Below are positions 35,045 through 43,567 of a DNA stretch of 64,000 nucleotides, in pieces; within the stretch, counting starts at the first letter, position 1, and each line of letters begins with the position of its first letter. The notes under the pieces were generated by a model. It did no database searches. It was not told the DNA's origin and saw only the letters and a program-made list of their open reading frames with translations. The stretch is taken from contig JADJPE010000005.1 in the NCBI GenBank assembly GCA_016713425.1, positions 3,534,001-3,598,000 on the forward strand, given 5' to 3'. Origin of the DNA: Deltaproteobacteria bacterium. GTDB lineage: Bacteria; Myxococcota; Kuafuiibacteriia; Kuafuiibacteriales; Kuafuiibacteriaceae. A program made the position numbers and the translations under genes.

Positions 35045-35893
35045 GTGTTGGAGAGGATTCGGACATCGGATGGTATCGAACTCAGGCCCTATCGGTGGCT
35101 CGTCGAGCGCCCGAAGATCGTGGTTGGCCTGTTGCACGGCTACGCCGAACACTGCGGGCGTTACCACCACGTTGCGGAGACGTTGAATCGTCACGACGTC
35201 TCGGTCGTGGGGGCCGACCTTCGCGGGCATGGCCATTCGAGCGGGGCGCGGGGCGCGGTGACCCGATTCACCGACTACCACGCCGACGTAGAGGTTATCC
35301 TCGAGATGGCACGTAGGGTCTCGTCAGAGGGCGCACCCGTGGCGTTGCTCGCGCATTCGATGGGCGGGCTGTTGGCATGTCACTTCAGCCTGTCTCATCC
35401 AGATGCAGGTGTGTCGGCGTTGGCGCTTAGCTCGCCCTTCCTGGGTATTGCGGTGCCGGCCAGTCCGGTCAAGCTCATGGCTGGGCGCTTGCTTTCGCGT
35501 GTGTGGCCGAAGATCTCGCTCCCTTCCGGACTCAAGGGCGAAGATGCGTGTGCGGATCCGGACCTAGCCCGAAGCTATGATCTCGACCCGCTCGTGTTTC
35601 CGACGGTGAACGCGCGGTGGTTCACGGAGGCCACCAAGGCCATCGCACAGGTTCTTGGCGAGGCGGACCGGTTGATACAGCCCACTCTGCTGCTCTACGG
35701 AGGTGCGGATCGAATTGCGTCGGCCGACGCGACGACGCGCTTCGCCGCGAAGTTGTCGATGGCCGATCGCGAGGTCGAGAGACTCGATGGATGTGCGCAC
35801 GAGATCTTCAATGAGCGACGAGAAAAGCGAGCCGAGATCCTCGAACGGACGGCGCGTTGGCTCGTGGCGAGGAGCGGCGCACGTGACGCCTAA
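35045..35893 (+). CDS. Alpha/beta hydrolase (monoacylglycerol lipase-like)
   Basis: This 282-residue serine hydrolase is of the lysophospholipase/monoacylglycerol lipase group. The oxyanion HGY is in VVGLLHGYAEHCGRY; the nucleophile Ser105 sits in AHSMGGLL; Asp222 (LLLYGGADRI) and His252 (GCAHEIFNE) complete the triad. No signal peptide is present, so it is cytoplasmic or peripheral. GTG 35045 is chosen because a GGGGAGAG lies about 9 nt upstream and the family starts here; a longer in-frame ORF from 34793 overlaps queG. Its 3' end overlaps the mutS start by 11 nt. Confidence 0.9.
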   Translation: MLERIRTSDGIELRPYRWLVERPKIVVGLLHGYAEHCGRYHHVAETLNRHDVSVVGADLRGHGHSSGARGAVTRFTDYHADVEVILEMARRVSSEGAPVALLAHSMGGLLACHFSLSHPDAGVSALALSSPFLGIAVPASPVKLMAGRLLSRVWPKISLPSGLKGEDACADPDLARSYDLDPLVFPTVNARWFTEATKAIAQVLGEADRLIQPTLLLYGGADRIASADATTRFAAKLSMADREVERLDGCAHEIFNERREKRAEILERTARWLVARSGARDA

Positions 35894-38774
35894 TGTCCCG
35901 CGTTCGGTCGAAGAGCGTCTGAGCGACGCCCATCTGACGCCCATGATGCGCCAATATCTGAGCGTAAAGGCGTCGTATCCGCATGCGCTCATCTTCTTCC
36001 GGATGGGGGACTTCTTCGAGACGTTCTTCGAAGATGCGGTTGAGTCGGCGCGTCTGCTCGACCTGACGCTCACCGCCCGCTCGAAGGAACGCGATGTCCC
36101 GATGGCGGGCGTACCGCACCACGCGGTCGATGGCTATCTGGCGCGACTTGTCGAGGCCGGCCGGACGGTCGTGTTGGTCGATCAGGTCGAAGACCCACGT
36201 CAGGCGAAGGGGCTTGTCCGGCGAGAGGTGACGAGAGTCCTGTCGCCCGGGACCTTCGTCGACCCGAATGCGCCGGCACGCACGCCGAGCTATCTCTTGA
36301 GCTTGGCGTTCGAAGCCGGCAAGAACAAGAAGCCGCTCGAGTGGGGACTCGCGGCGCTCGATCTCTCCACCGGCGAATTCAAAGCGACGGCCGGCCTGGA
36401 GGCCGAGTTGCTCTTCGATGAGATCGGTCGGCTCGGTCCCCGGGAGCTTCTCGTTTCGGAGGCGTGGTCGAGCCATGCTTTCGTGGCGCGTTTGCGAGAG
36501 GAGTTCCGCGATCTCGCGATCACTCAGCGCCCTAATGACGAGTTCTTGTCTACGGCCGCGGTTCGAGTGCTCACCGAGGCTTTTGGCGCCGATGAGGTTC
36601 GCGGCTATGGGGTTCTCTTGAGCGCCCAGGCGCTCGCGGCGGCGGCCGTTGCCTACCACTACGCGCGGGTGACTCAACTCCGACCCGAGGCCGTCGACCT
36701 CGTGGGCAACGCGTCGCTGCGTCACATCTGTGGACTTCGTCCGTATCTCCCGGGCGATGCCCTCGTCCTCGACGCGCAGGCCCGCGCGCATCTCGAGCTC
36801 TTCAAGACGCCTTCGGGAGGGCGCCAAGACAGTCTCTTGGAGGCGATCGACGATGCATCGACGGCGATGGGCGGGCGACTCCTTGCGCGGTGGCTCTCAT
36901 ATCCGCTGGTCGATCGCCGCGGGATCGTGGAGCGCCAGGATGCGATCGAGGCCTTTGTTCAGCGGCCGTCGGTGCTCGACAAGATCCGCCGCCAGCTTCG
37001 TTCGGTCGCTGACCTGGAACGCCTTCTCGGACGGGTCGTCATGGGGCGGGTCACGACGAAGGACCTGGGCGTTTTGAGGGATTCTCTCCGCGAGATTCCA
37101 AACCTCCTCGAACTTGTCGGGCGTATCGGAGACGAGGCGTCACACGATGACGACTCGCGAGCGGCGCGCTCGAAGGCGTTCGACGCGAGTGCGATTCCCA
37201 GTGCGACTTCGGCTGCGACTGCGACTGCGGCTGCGACGGCGAGCATGAGTCTGAGGAGCGGCCAGGCAACCCACGCGAGCGCGCGGCTTAGCCACTTGGC
37301 TTCCGTCGATCGATGCCGGGAGGTCTTCGCGCGTCTCGATGCAGCGTTGGTGGATGCGCCTTCGTCGGACGTGGATTCCGGCGTGGTGTTTCGACCCGGA
37401 TACGACTGTGAGCTCGATACGCTGGACGACATCGCCCGAAACGGGAAGTCGATGATCGCGGCGCTCGAAACGAAGGAACGCGAGGCTACCGGCATCAGTT
37501 CGCTCAAGGTTCGATACAATCGAGTCTTCGGGTATTTTATCGAGATTACGAAGACGAACCTGAAGTTGGTGCCCGAGCGCTACATTCGAAAACAGACCAC
37601 CGTCAACGGGGAGCGCTACTTCACCGATGAGCTCAAGCAGCTTGAGGCGAAGGTCCTCTCGGCCGCTGAGGACCGTGCGATCCGAAGTCAGCACCTGTTT
37701 CGAACGTTGGTGAATGAGATTGCGGGTGCGGTCGGGCGGCTGCGAACGCTGGTGCTTGCCGTCGCCGAGATCGATGTCTACGCGGGCCTTTCGCATTTGG
37801 CTGAGACGAGGAACTGGACGAGGCCTCTCGTCGACGAAGGCCTTGCCATTCGCATCACGGAAGGCCGCCATCCCGTGATTGAGCGTCGATCAGCCGACTT
37901 GGGTGAACGCTTTGTACCGAACGACGTGACGCTAGACAGCGAAGCCCGTCTTCTCGTTCTCACGGGTCCGAACATGGCCGGCAAGTCGACGATCATGCGT
38001 CAGACGGCGTTGATCGTCATTCTCGCCCACATGGGGGCCTTCGTTCCGGCGCGCTCGGCACAGATTGGATTGGTCGATCGTGTTTTCACGCGCGTGGGTG
38101 CGAGCGACGACCTGTCCAAAGGGCGATCGACGTTCATGGTCGAGATGAACGAGACGGCACGAATCCTGCGCTCAGCGACGGAGCGCTCGTTGATCGTCCT
38201 CGACGAGATCGGTCGCGGCACCAGCACTTTCGACGGCCTCTCGATTGCGTGGGCGGTTGCTGAGTACTTGCATGACGTCATTCAGGCGAGGACACTGTTT
38301 GCGACTCACTATCATGAGCTGACCGAGCTTTCGCGCGATAAACCCCGGGCGGCGAACTTCCACGTCGCGGTCAAAGAGTGGAACGAGCAGATCATCTTCT
38401 TGCGAAAGTTGATGCCGGGCCCGACGAATCGAAGCTATGGCGTTCATGTCGCGCGTTTGGCCGGACTTCCGAAAGGTGTGGTCGACCGTGCGCGCGAAGT
38501 GCTCGATTCGCTCGAGGCACACGATCTCGCGGCGGGCCATGCGTCGAAGATTCGGCATCTCTTGAGTCGACGATTCGGCGATGACGCGGCCAGCAACGCA
38601 CCCCAGATGCACTTGTTTGGCGACCGCCGTACCCACGATGAACCAGCGGAACATGAGCCGCACGGCTCGATCCTGCAGGCGCTGCGTGCGTTGTCACCCG
38701 ACGACCTCACTCCGCGTCAGGCTCTCGACCAAATCGCACGGTGGCACGCCCAGTTGTCTTCGGGCGCCAAGTAG
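35883..38774 (+). CDS. mutS: DNA mismatch repair protein MutS
   Basis: MutS recognises mismatches and starts methyl-directed or nick-directed repair with MutL. The 963-residue protein shows the mismatch-binding FFRMGDFFETFFEDA near the N-terminus, the clamp and lever region, and the ATPase domain with GPNMAGKST (about residue 695), DDLSKGRSTFMVEMNE, LDEIGRGTSTFDG and ATHYHEL. GTG 35883 has GAGGAG upstream and gives the standard N-terminus (ERLSDAHLTPMMRQYLSVK). An Ala/Thr/Ser-rich segment near residues 425-460 (SATSAATATAAATASMS) is an unusual insertion in the core and makes the protein longer than the usual 850-900. Confidence 0.96.
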   Translation: MTPNVPRSVEERLSDAHLTPMMRQYLSVKASYPHALIFFRMGDFFETFFEDAVESARLLDLTLTARSKERDVPMAGVPHHAVDGYLARLVEAGRTVVLVDQVEDPRQAKGLVRREVTRVLSPGTFVDPNAPARTPSYLLSLAFEAGKNKKPLEWGLAALDLSTGEFKATAGLEAELLFDEIGRLGPRELLVSEAWSSHAFVARLREEFRDLAITQRPNDEFLSTAAVRVLTEAFGADEVRGYGVLLSAQALAAAAVAYHYARVTQLRPEAVDLVGNASLRHICGLRPYLPGDALVLDAQARAHLELFKTPSGGRQDSLLEAIDDASTAMGGRLLARWLSYPLVDRRGIVERQDAIEAFVQRPSVLDKIRRQLRSVADLERLLGRVVMGRVTTKDLGVLRDSLREIPNLLELVGRIGDEASHDDDSRAARSKAFDASAIPSATSAATATAAATASMSLRSGQATHASARLSHLASVDRCREVFARLDAALVDAPSSDVDSGVVFRPGYDCELDTLDDIARNGKSMIAALETKEREATGISSLKVRYNRVFGYFIEITKTNLKLVPERYIRKQTTVNGERYFTDELKQLEAKVLSAAEDRAIRSQHLFRTLVNEIAGAVGRLRTLVLAVAEIDVYAGLSHLAETRNWTRPLVDEGLAIRITEGRHPVIERRSADLGERFVPNDVTLDSEARLLVLTGPNMAGKSTIMRQTALIVILAHMGAFVPARSAQIGLVDRVFTRVGASDDLSKGRSTFMVEMNETARILRSATERSLIVLDEIGRGTSTFDGLSIAWAVAEYLHDVIQARTLFATHYHELTELSRDKPRAANFHVAVKEWNEQIIFLRKLMPGPTNRSYGVHVARLAGLPKGVVDRAREVLDSLEAHDLAAGHASKIRHLLSRRFGDDAASNAPQMHLFGDRRTHDEPAEHEPHGSILQALRALSPDDLTPRQALDQIARWHAQLSSGAK

Positions 38775-38820
38775 CGGATTCGTCATGGACGTTGGCGCGA
38801 ATCTCTGGGAAGCTCCGGGG

Positions 38821-39345
38821 ATGCCGTTCTGCCCGAGTTGTCGATCCGAATATCGGCCCGGATTCCAGGTGTGTCCGCCCTGCGGCGATCGAGCGCTCGT
38901 CGATGCGCTGCCGGAGGTTGTGCCGATTGCGGAGGACGAAGTCGACGCGACCGTCGCGATAGGTGTCTCGACGATGAGTCATGTCCTTGAAGTGGGTGGG
39001 CGAAGCGTAGATCTCGGGCGGGTCTTTGCGCTCAAGCAAGCGCACGCGATAAGCCTCGCGCTCGAGGACAAGTTGATCGCGTCCGTGCTCGTCCCGGTCG
39101 CCGATCTCGTATTGCCCGATGGCGCGCCTCGGTTCGAGGTTCGTGTCCGCGCCGATGACCTCGATCAGGCGCAGGCTAGCTTGCATGCTTTGTGGCGCGA
39201 TGCGGTGGACGCCGAAGGGGTCGAACATGCCGATCCCGAGGCCGATGTCGAGGCCTGCCCGGCGTGTGGCGCGCGGGTTCCGCTCGACGTGGAGGAGTGC
39301 CCGGACTGCGGGCTCGTCATTGGCCGTTCTGATGGCTCGGGGTGA
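38821..39345 (+). CDS. Zinc-ribbon protein with DUF2007-like middle
   Basis: This 174-residue protein has a zinc ribbon at each end: CPSCRSEYRPGFQVCPPCG at the start and CPACGARVPLDVEECPDCG at the end. The central part (EVGGRSVDLGRVFALKQAHA, FEVRVRADDLDQAQASL) resembles the DUF2007 putative signal-transducing fold. I chose ATG 38821; ATG 38785 is also in frame. It lies 46 nt after mutS in the same direction. Its role is unknown; the domain set suggests a binding or adaptor protein. Confidence 0.75.
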   Translation: MPFCPSCRSEYRPGFQVCPPCGDRALVDALPEVVPIAEDEVDATVAIGVSTMSHVLEVGGRSVDLGRVFALKQAHAISLALEDKLIASVLVPVADLVLPDGAPRFEVRVRADDLDQAQASLHALWRDAVDAEGVEHADPEADVEACPACGARVPLDVEECPDCGLVIGRSDGSG

Positions 39346-39409
39346 ACGTCGCTCGGCGCTTTCGTCTCAGCGGGTTGTGAGGTAGGAGTCGAGCCGTGCA
39401 GCGCGAAGG

Positions 39410-40348
39410 ATGGTGCGAGTGACTGGACGTAGGACGACGGGCCTGCGGGGTGCCTCGAAGGCTTCGGCCGCTTCGGGGCCACGGGCCTCGAAGACGCAGC
39501 CCAAGGTCGCGGCGAAGACTTCGAAGGTCGCGGCGAAAAGTTCGAAGGTCGCGTCGAAAACTTCGAAGGTCGCGTCGAAAACTTCGAAGGTCGCGGCGAA
39601 GACTTCGAAGGTCGCGGTGAAGACTTCGAAGGTCGCGGTGAAGACTTCGAAGGTCGCGGCGAAGACTTCGAAGGAGGCGGCGAACAATAAGCCGCCGAAG
39701 GTGGGGGCCAAGGCCGCCCGCGGTGGCGTCTCGAAGGCACGACCGTCGAAGAAGGCTGCAAAGACGGCTTCAAGAACTACGTCAAAGGCGGGGCCGAAGG
39801 CGTCCTCGAACGCAGCTCCGAAGGCGGCGGCTGAAGCACGGGTCAAACGCGGCGCATCCCCAAGGGAAGTGTCCAGGTCCAAGGGCGCTGTGTCCGTGAA
39901 GAAGTCGACGCCCACGACCGAACGGTCGGGGATGAGCACAGGGGTACGCGGGCTGAGTGGACTGGCGTCGCGCGTGCTCGTCGTGGACGACGAACCCGAG
40001 ATCCTCAACCTGTTGGTTCCGTATATTCGGAAACTTGGGTACGCGGTGAGCGAGGCCCAGGATGGGGACCACGCGCTGGAGAAGATTCTGACCGAACGTC
40101 CGAATGTGGTCATCCTCGACGTGATGATGCCCGGTCTGAGCGGTTGGGAGATTTCGCGTTACGTCAGGGAGCGCGCGGAGCTCGATCCGGTGAGGATCAT
40201 CATGGTCACCGGAATCGGACCCGAGGCGAATGCGGCGACGAGTCCGCTGTATGGCGCTGACGCCTACATCGACAAGCCCTTTCGGCTGGAGACGGTGCGG
40301 AAAACGCTCGAATCCGTCATCCAGGGCCCCGCGCGCCCGACCGCCTGA
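39410..40348 (+). CDS. Response regulator with long Lys/Ala/Ser histone-H1-like N-terminus
   Basis: This 312-residue protein has about 185 N-terminal residues of basic low complexity followed by a canonical receiver domain. The tail contains about nine heptads of the form K-V-A-A-K-T-S (residues about 30-92), then more Lys/Ala/Ser/Arg sequence, resembling histone H1-type tails. The receiver has VLVVDDEPEILNLL (acidic pocket), ILDVMMPGLSGWE (phospho-acceptor Asp), IIMVTG (Thr) and DKPF (Lys), so it should be phosphorylatable. There is no separate DNA-binding domain; the basic tail may bind DNA or RNA. The start is ATG 39410. The nearest downstream gene is an amidase. Confidence 0.85.
   Translation: MVRVTGRRTTGLRGASKASAASGPRASKTQPKVAAKTSKVAAKSSKVASKTSKVASKTSKVAAKTSKVAVKTSKVAVKTSKVAAKTSKEAANNKPPKVGAKAARGGVSKARPSKKAAKTASRTTSKAGPKASSNAAPKAAAEARVKRGASPREVSRSKGAVSVKKSTPTTERSGMSTGVRGLSGLASRVLVVDDEPEILNLLVPYIRKLGYAVSEAQDGDHALEKILTERPNVVILDVMMPGLSGWEISRYVRERAELDPVRIIMVTGIGPEANAATSPLYGADAYIDKPFRLETVRKTLESVIQGPARPTA
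39500..39680 (+). repeat. 21-bp coding minisatellite in response regulator gene
   Basis: About eight to nine in-frame copies of a 21-bp unit (aaggtcgcggcgaagacttcg and variants with gtcgaaa or gtgaag) encode the Lys/Ala/Ser heptads. Confidence 0.9.
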
Positions 40349-40391
40349 GCTTCTCCCGCCCGCCTGGCACACGTGGGCGATGGTCTAAAAG

Positions 40392-42644
40392 TTGCGGGAC
40401 GGAGGTGGCCTCGACATAGTCCGGGATGTGCGTCGGGTCCGGACATTGCTCGCCCCGCTCGCGCTCCTCTCGGGCACGTTCTGGGGGCTTCATCCCAGCG
40501 TCGCCGCTTCGAAGCCGAGTCAGCATGGGCAAGAGGAGGGTCGAGCCGCCGCCCGGATCGAGAGAGCCAAGGCGGCGGATGCTGCACTTCGCGCCGACCC
40601 GCGCAAGCTTCGGCTCCGACACAACATCGAGAAGGTCATTGATCGCTGGCGTGAAGCCGGTGCAGCGGCCTCGGGTGCGACCCGGCTCGAGGCCCTCGAA
40701 GGCGAAGCGAAGGCCCGCGAGCTGCTGGCGCATTGGTCGGGTCTCGAGGCGGATCGCGCGGCCGCCAAGGCTGCCAGGGACCGCTTGGCGGTGTCAGCGC
40801 GGCGAGGGCAGACGAAGCCACGGCGCGCGTCAATGAGTCCGCAGCGTACGTCGAACGGCGCGCAGCGTGCGTCGAACGGCGCGCAGCGTGCGTCGAACGG
40901 TGCGCAGCGTGCGTCGAACGGCGCGCAGCGTACATCGAACAGCGCGCAGCGTGCGTCGAACGGCGCGCAGCGTACATCGAACAGCGCGCGCCGTGCGTCG
41001 AACGGCGCGCAGCGTACATCGAACAGCGCGCGCCATGCGTCGAACAGCGGGTTCGCCGATGAAACGGTTCGATTGAGCGCGGTTCGCGTCGTGCGCGATC
41101 ACGGTGACCTGCTCTTCTTGATCGATGCGGACGGTGCCTTCGCGGCTGAGAGGCATGTTCTTGGTGTTCGCGATTCGAGGCAGCCACGCGTCTATTTCGA
41201 TCTTTCGCCGGCTGTTCTCCTCGGGAGCGTTCCCGCAACGCTGGACGCGGGACATCCTGAAGTCCGGCGAGTTCGCGTAGCACAGTTCGAAGCCCGCACG
41301 GTTCGCATTGTCTTCGAGCTCACGCCTCGCTCCCGTCTTTGGGACGCGCTCAAGGTGGAAGGCCGCGCCATCGTCGCATCTCAAGCGGGCGTGGCCTCCT
41401 TGGGCTCGTCCGTCGCCGACGAACTTACGGACGACGGGGACCAGAGGGACGAAAGAGACGAGAGGGACGAGAGCGCTGAGGAAGATGTGGGGGTGAGTAT
41501 TCGAGAGGCTGCGCGCCGCCTCCGCGCAGCGCTTACCGAAGCGATCGGACCCGACGGCGACGCTGAGGATGCGGACGGTATCGATGAAACGAACCGAGCG
41601 AGGCGTGGGAGGGGTGGGGACCGGACCGACGATCGTGACGGGATCGGAACGACGGCGGTGGGCGCCGATCGCTCGGCGGCGAGCGATGAGGCGCCGGCCG
41701 AGATGACGTCGCTGCTTGCTCAGATCGTGGCCGAGGTCGAGCGTGCCTACCCGGATGTCGTCGAGCAGATCCGAGGCGCATCGACTGAAGCGAAGCCCTC
41801 TCTGTCCGTGAGCGACGCGGACTTCGAAGCGCGTCTTCGGGCGGCGGCCAAGAAGCCCGTCGTTATACGGCGGGTGGTGATCGATGCGGGCCACGGCGGG
41901 CGCGACGTCGGGGCCCAAGGGGTGACGGGCCGCTACGAGAAGGACATCAATCTTGCCATCGCGAAACATCTGGGAGAACGCCTTCGGCGTCACGGGGTTC
42001 AGGTGTCGTACACGCGTACCAACGACACGTTCCTGTCGCTGAAGGCGAGGGCCGAGATTGCGAATCGGTCGGACGCCGACCTCTTCATCTCCATCCACGC
42101 GAACGCGCATCGAAACGCCCGAGTTCATGGCATCGAGACGTACTACTTGGACACGACCTCCAGCCGATACGCACAGAGGCTTGCCGACCGAGAGAACCTT
42201 CTCGCTACGACCGCGAAGGAAGAGCTCGAGCCCGAGGATGATTCGCTGGCCCACCACCGGGCTCTGCCGTCCGGTCGGTTCGGCCGGAATGTGCGCCTGA
42301 TCTTGGCTGACCGCGAGATGCGTTCGGCGTCTCAGGCGTCACGGCGTGTCGCGGCCCGGGTGCAGACGCGGCTGGTGGCCAGCGCACGAACGCGACACCG
42401 CGCGGCGCGAGATCTCGGTGTCAAGCACGCTCTGTTCTACGTGCTGCTCGGGGCGAAAATGCCTTCTCTGCTCGTCGAGACCGGGTTCCTTACGCACGCC
42501 GTGGAGGGGCGACTTCTGGCCTCCACGGCCTACCAGCGGAGAATGGCGGAGGCGATTGCCGATGGTGTCCTCGTCTTCGCGCCCCGCCGGGACGGGCCGG
42601 TGCGCCGTCCAGGTCTCGGGGCGGTCGCCGACCGTCGGCGCTAG
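40392..42644 (+). CDS. N-acetylmuramoyl-L-alanine amidase with repeat linker
   Basis: The C-terminal domain (about residues 495-735) is an Amidase_3 zinc hydrolase that cuts the amide between MurNAc and the stem peptide: VVIDAGHGGRDVGAQG, then FISIHANAH, and the late LLVETGFLTH carry the zinc and catalytic residues. An AMIN-like beta domain (RLSAVRVVRDHGDLLFLID..., about 225-330) lies before it. Between a signal peptide (LLAPLALLSGTFWG), a coiled helical region and the AMIN domain are ten heptad repeats of R-A/T-S-N-G/S-A-Q. An acidic linker follows. It is a periplasmic septum or cell-wall remodelling enzyme. The start is TTG 40392 or GTG 40428, undecided. Confidence 0.9.
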   Translation: MRDGGGLDIVRDVRRVRTLLAPLALLSGTFWGLHPSVAASKPSQHGQEEGRAAARIERAKAADAALRADPRKLRLRHNIEKVIDRWREAGAAASGATRLEALEGEAKARELLAHWSGLEADRAAAKAARDRLAVSARRGQTKPRRASMSPQRTSNGAQRASNGAQRASNGAQRASNGAQRTSNSAQRASNGAQRTSNSARRASNGAQRTSNSARHASNSGFADETVRLSAVRVVRDHGDLLFLIDADGAFAAERHVLGVRDSRQPRVYFDLSPAVLLGSVPATLDAGHPEVRRVRVAQFEARTVRIVFELTPRSRLWDALKVEGRAIVASQAGVASLGSSVADELTDDGDQRDERDERDESAEEDVGVSIREAARRLRAALTEAIGPDGDAEDADGIDETNRARRGRGGDRTDDRDGIGTTAVGADRSAASDEAPAEMTSLLAQIVAEVERAYPDVVEQIRGASTEAKPSLSVSDADFEARLRAAAKKPVVIRRVVIDAGHGGRDVGAQGVTGRYEKDINLAIAKHLGERLRRHGVQVSYTRTNDTFLSLKARAEIANRSDADLFISIHANAHRNARVHGIETYYLDTTSSRYAQRLADRENLLATTAKEELEPEDDSLAHHRALPSGRFGRNVRLILADREMRSASQASRRVAARVQTRLVASARTRHRAARDLGVKHALFYVLLGAKMPSLLVETGFLTHAVEGRLLASTAYQRRMAEAIADGVLVFAPRRDGPVRRPGLGAVADRRR
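40844..41050 (+). repeat. 21-bp coding minisatellite in amidase gene
   Basis: Ten in-frame units of a 21-bp repeat (cgtgcgtcgaacggcgcgca plus one base) encode the R-A/T-S-N-G/S-A-Q heptads. Two unit types alternate (gcgtcgaacggc versus acatcgaacagc), which suggests duplication of a 42-bp pair. Confidence 0.95.
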
Positions 42645-42814
42645 GTGAAGGCGCCGAAAGCCCCGCCGAAACCCATCGGGACCGACCGAGTGGGAGGGTG
42701 GTGCACCAAGGCCTCAGGGGTGGGTGCGTCTGGGGGCGCGCGACCACGCATGGGTACTCGCCGTATGGGCTTTCTGCTGCATGAGACGCCGACACGTCTC
42801 GCCCCGATGTCAAG

Positions 42815-43567
42815 ATGCGTCACTGTGAGGTAGGCGCGTGGGCCATGGTTCGATATGCTGCTCCTATCGTGGCGAAGATGCTGTCCCCCGAGATTGAAAC
42901 GGCCTATGTGGGGCGTGGCCTCGCCGTCTCCACGCATGTCGGAGTTTTCGAGTGCCCAGAGGCGCTCGATGTTCTGAGCCGGCTCGGCGTCGAGACGACG
43001 GTGCATGCATCCCAAGACGAGGTGATTCGTGCGACGCGGATGAAACCCATCTCCGTGATCCTCGCCGGCATGAATGTGGCCCTTTCACTCTTGAAGGCCC
43101 TGCAGCGCGAGAACATTACGATCGCCGTCATCGCGTACTGTCCGGTGCGCAGTCCGGCCGACGCAGCCGAGCTTCGCTCCCAGGGCGCGATGGATGTCGT
43201 GACCTCACTCGACGAAGAATCACTTGCACCGATCTTGCAGCGCGGCATCGACTACCGGGCGCTCTTGGTCTTGGAGCTCGGTCATCGCTGCGAATCACGG
43301 CGGTTGTTGCAGAGAGAGCGCGAGCTTCTTGGTGAACCACCCGAGCAGCTCAGTGACGATCTGAACACTTATCATCCGCCGGCGCTTCCTGTTGGCCCGC
43401 TGTCGGTTTACAACTTGGATGAAGCGAGCGAAGCTTTTGAGCGCTCATACATTGACCGCGTTCAGCAGTTATGCGCGAGTGCACGGGAGGCGGCCCTGCG
43501 CCTCGGTGTTTCGTCGGCAACGTTGTCGAGGCGGGTTCGGAGAGAAAGTCTAGGCGATGGCACTTAG
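42815..43567 (+). CDS. Fis-type HTH regulator with degenerate receiver-like N-terminus (copy 1)
   Basis: This is a protein of about 250 residues. The C-terminal EAALRLGVSSATLSRRVRR is a Fis/HTH_8-type DNA-binding motif. The middle has alternating strands and helices (ISVILAGMNVALSLLKAL, ITIAVIAYCPV, GAMDVVTSL) that recall a receiver domain without the usual acidic pocket. There is no AAA+ domain, so it cannot activate sigma-54 by ATP hydrolysis. The start is unclear: ATG 42815 and ATG 42845 are both in frame. Its end overlaps the following related gene by 11 nt, so the two are translationally coupled. Confidence 0.72.
   Translation: MRHCEVGAWAMVRYAAPIVAKMLSPEIETAYVGRGLAVSTHVGVFECPEALDVLSRLGVETTVHASQDEVIRATRMKPISVILAGMNVALSLLKALQRENITIAVIAYCPVRSPADAAELRSQGAMDVVTSLDEESLAPILQRGIDYRALLVLELGHRCESRRLLQRERELLGEPPEQLSDDLNTYHPPALPVGPLSVYNLDEASEAFERSYIDRVQQLCASAREAALRLGVSSATLSRRVRRESLGDGT

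Noticed and set aside
40844..41050. CRISPR-like regular repeats
   Set aside because: The units abut without unique spacers and keep an open frame, so this is a coding minisatellite.
40830..42257. 475-codon minus-strand open frame inside the amidase gene
   Set aside because: It is antisense to Amidase_3 motifs that are clearly coding on the plus strand; its repeats are the complement of the 21-bp unit.
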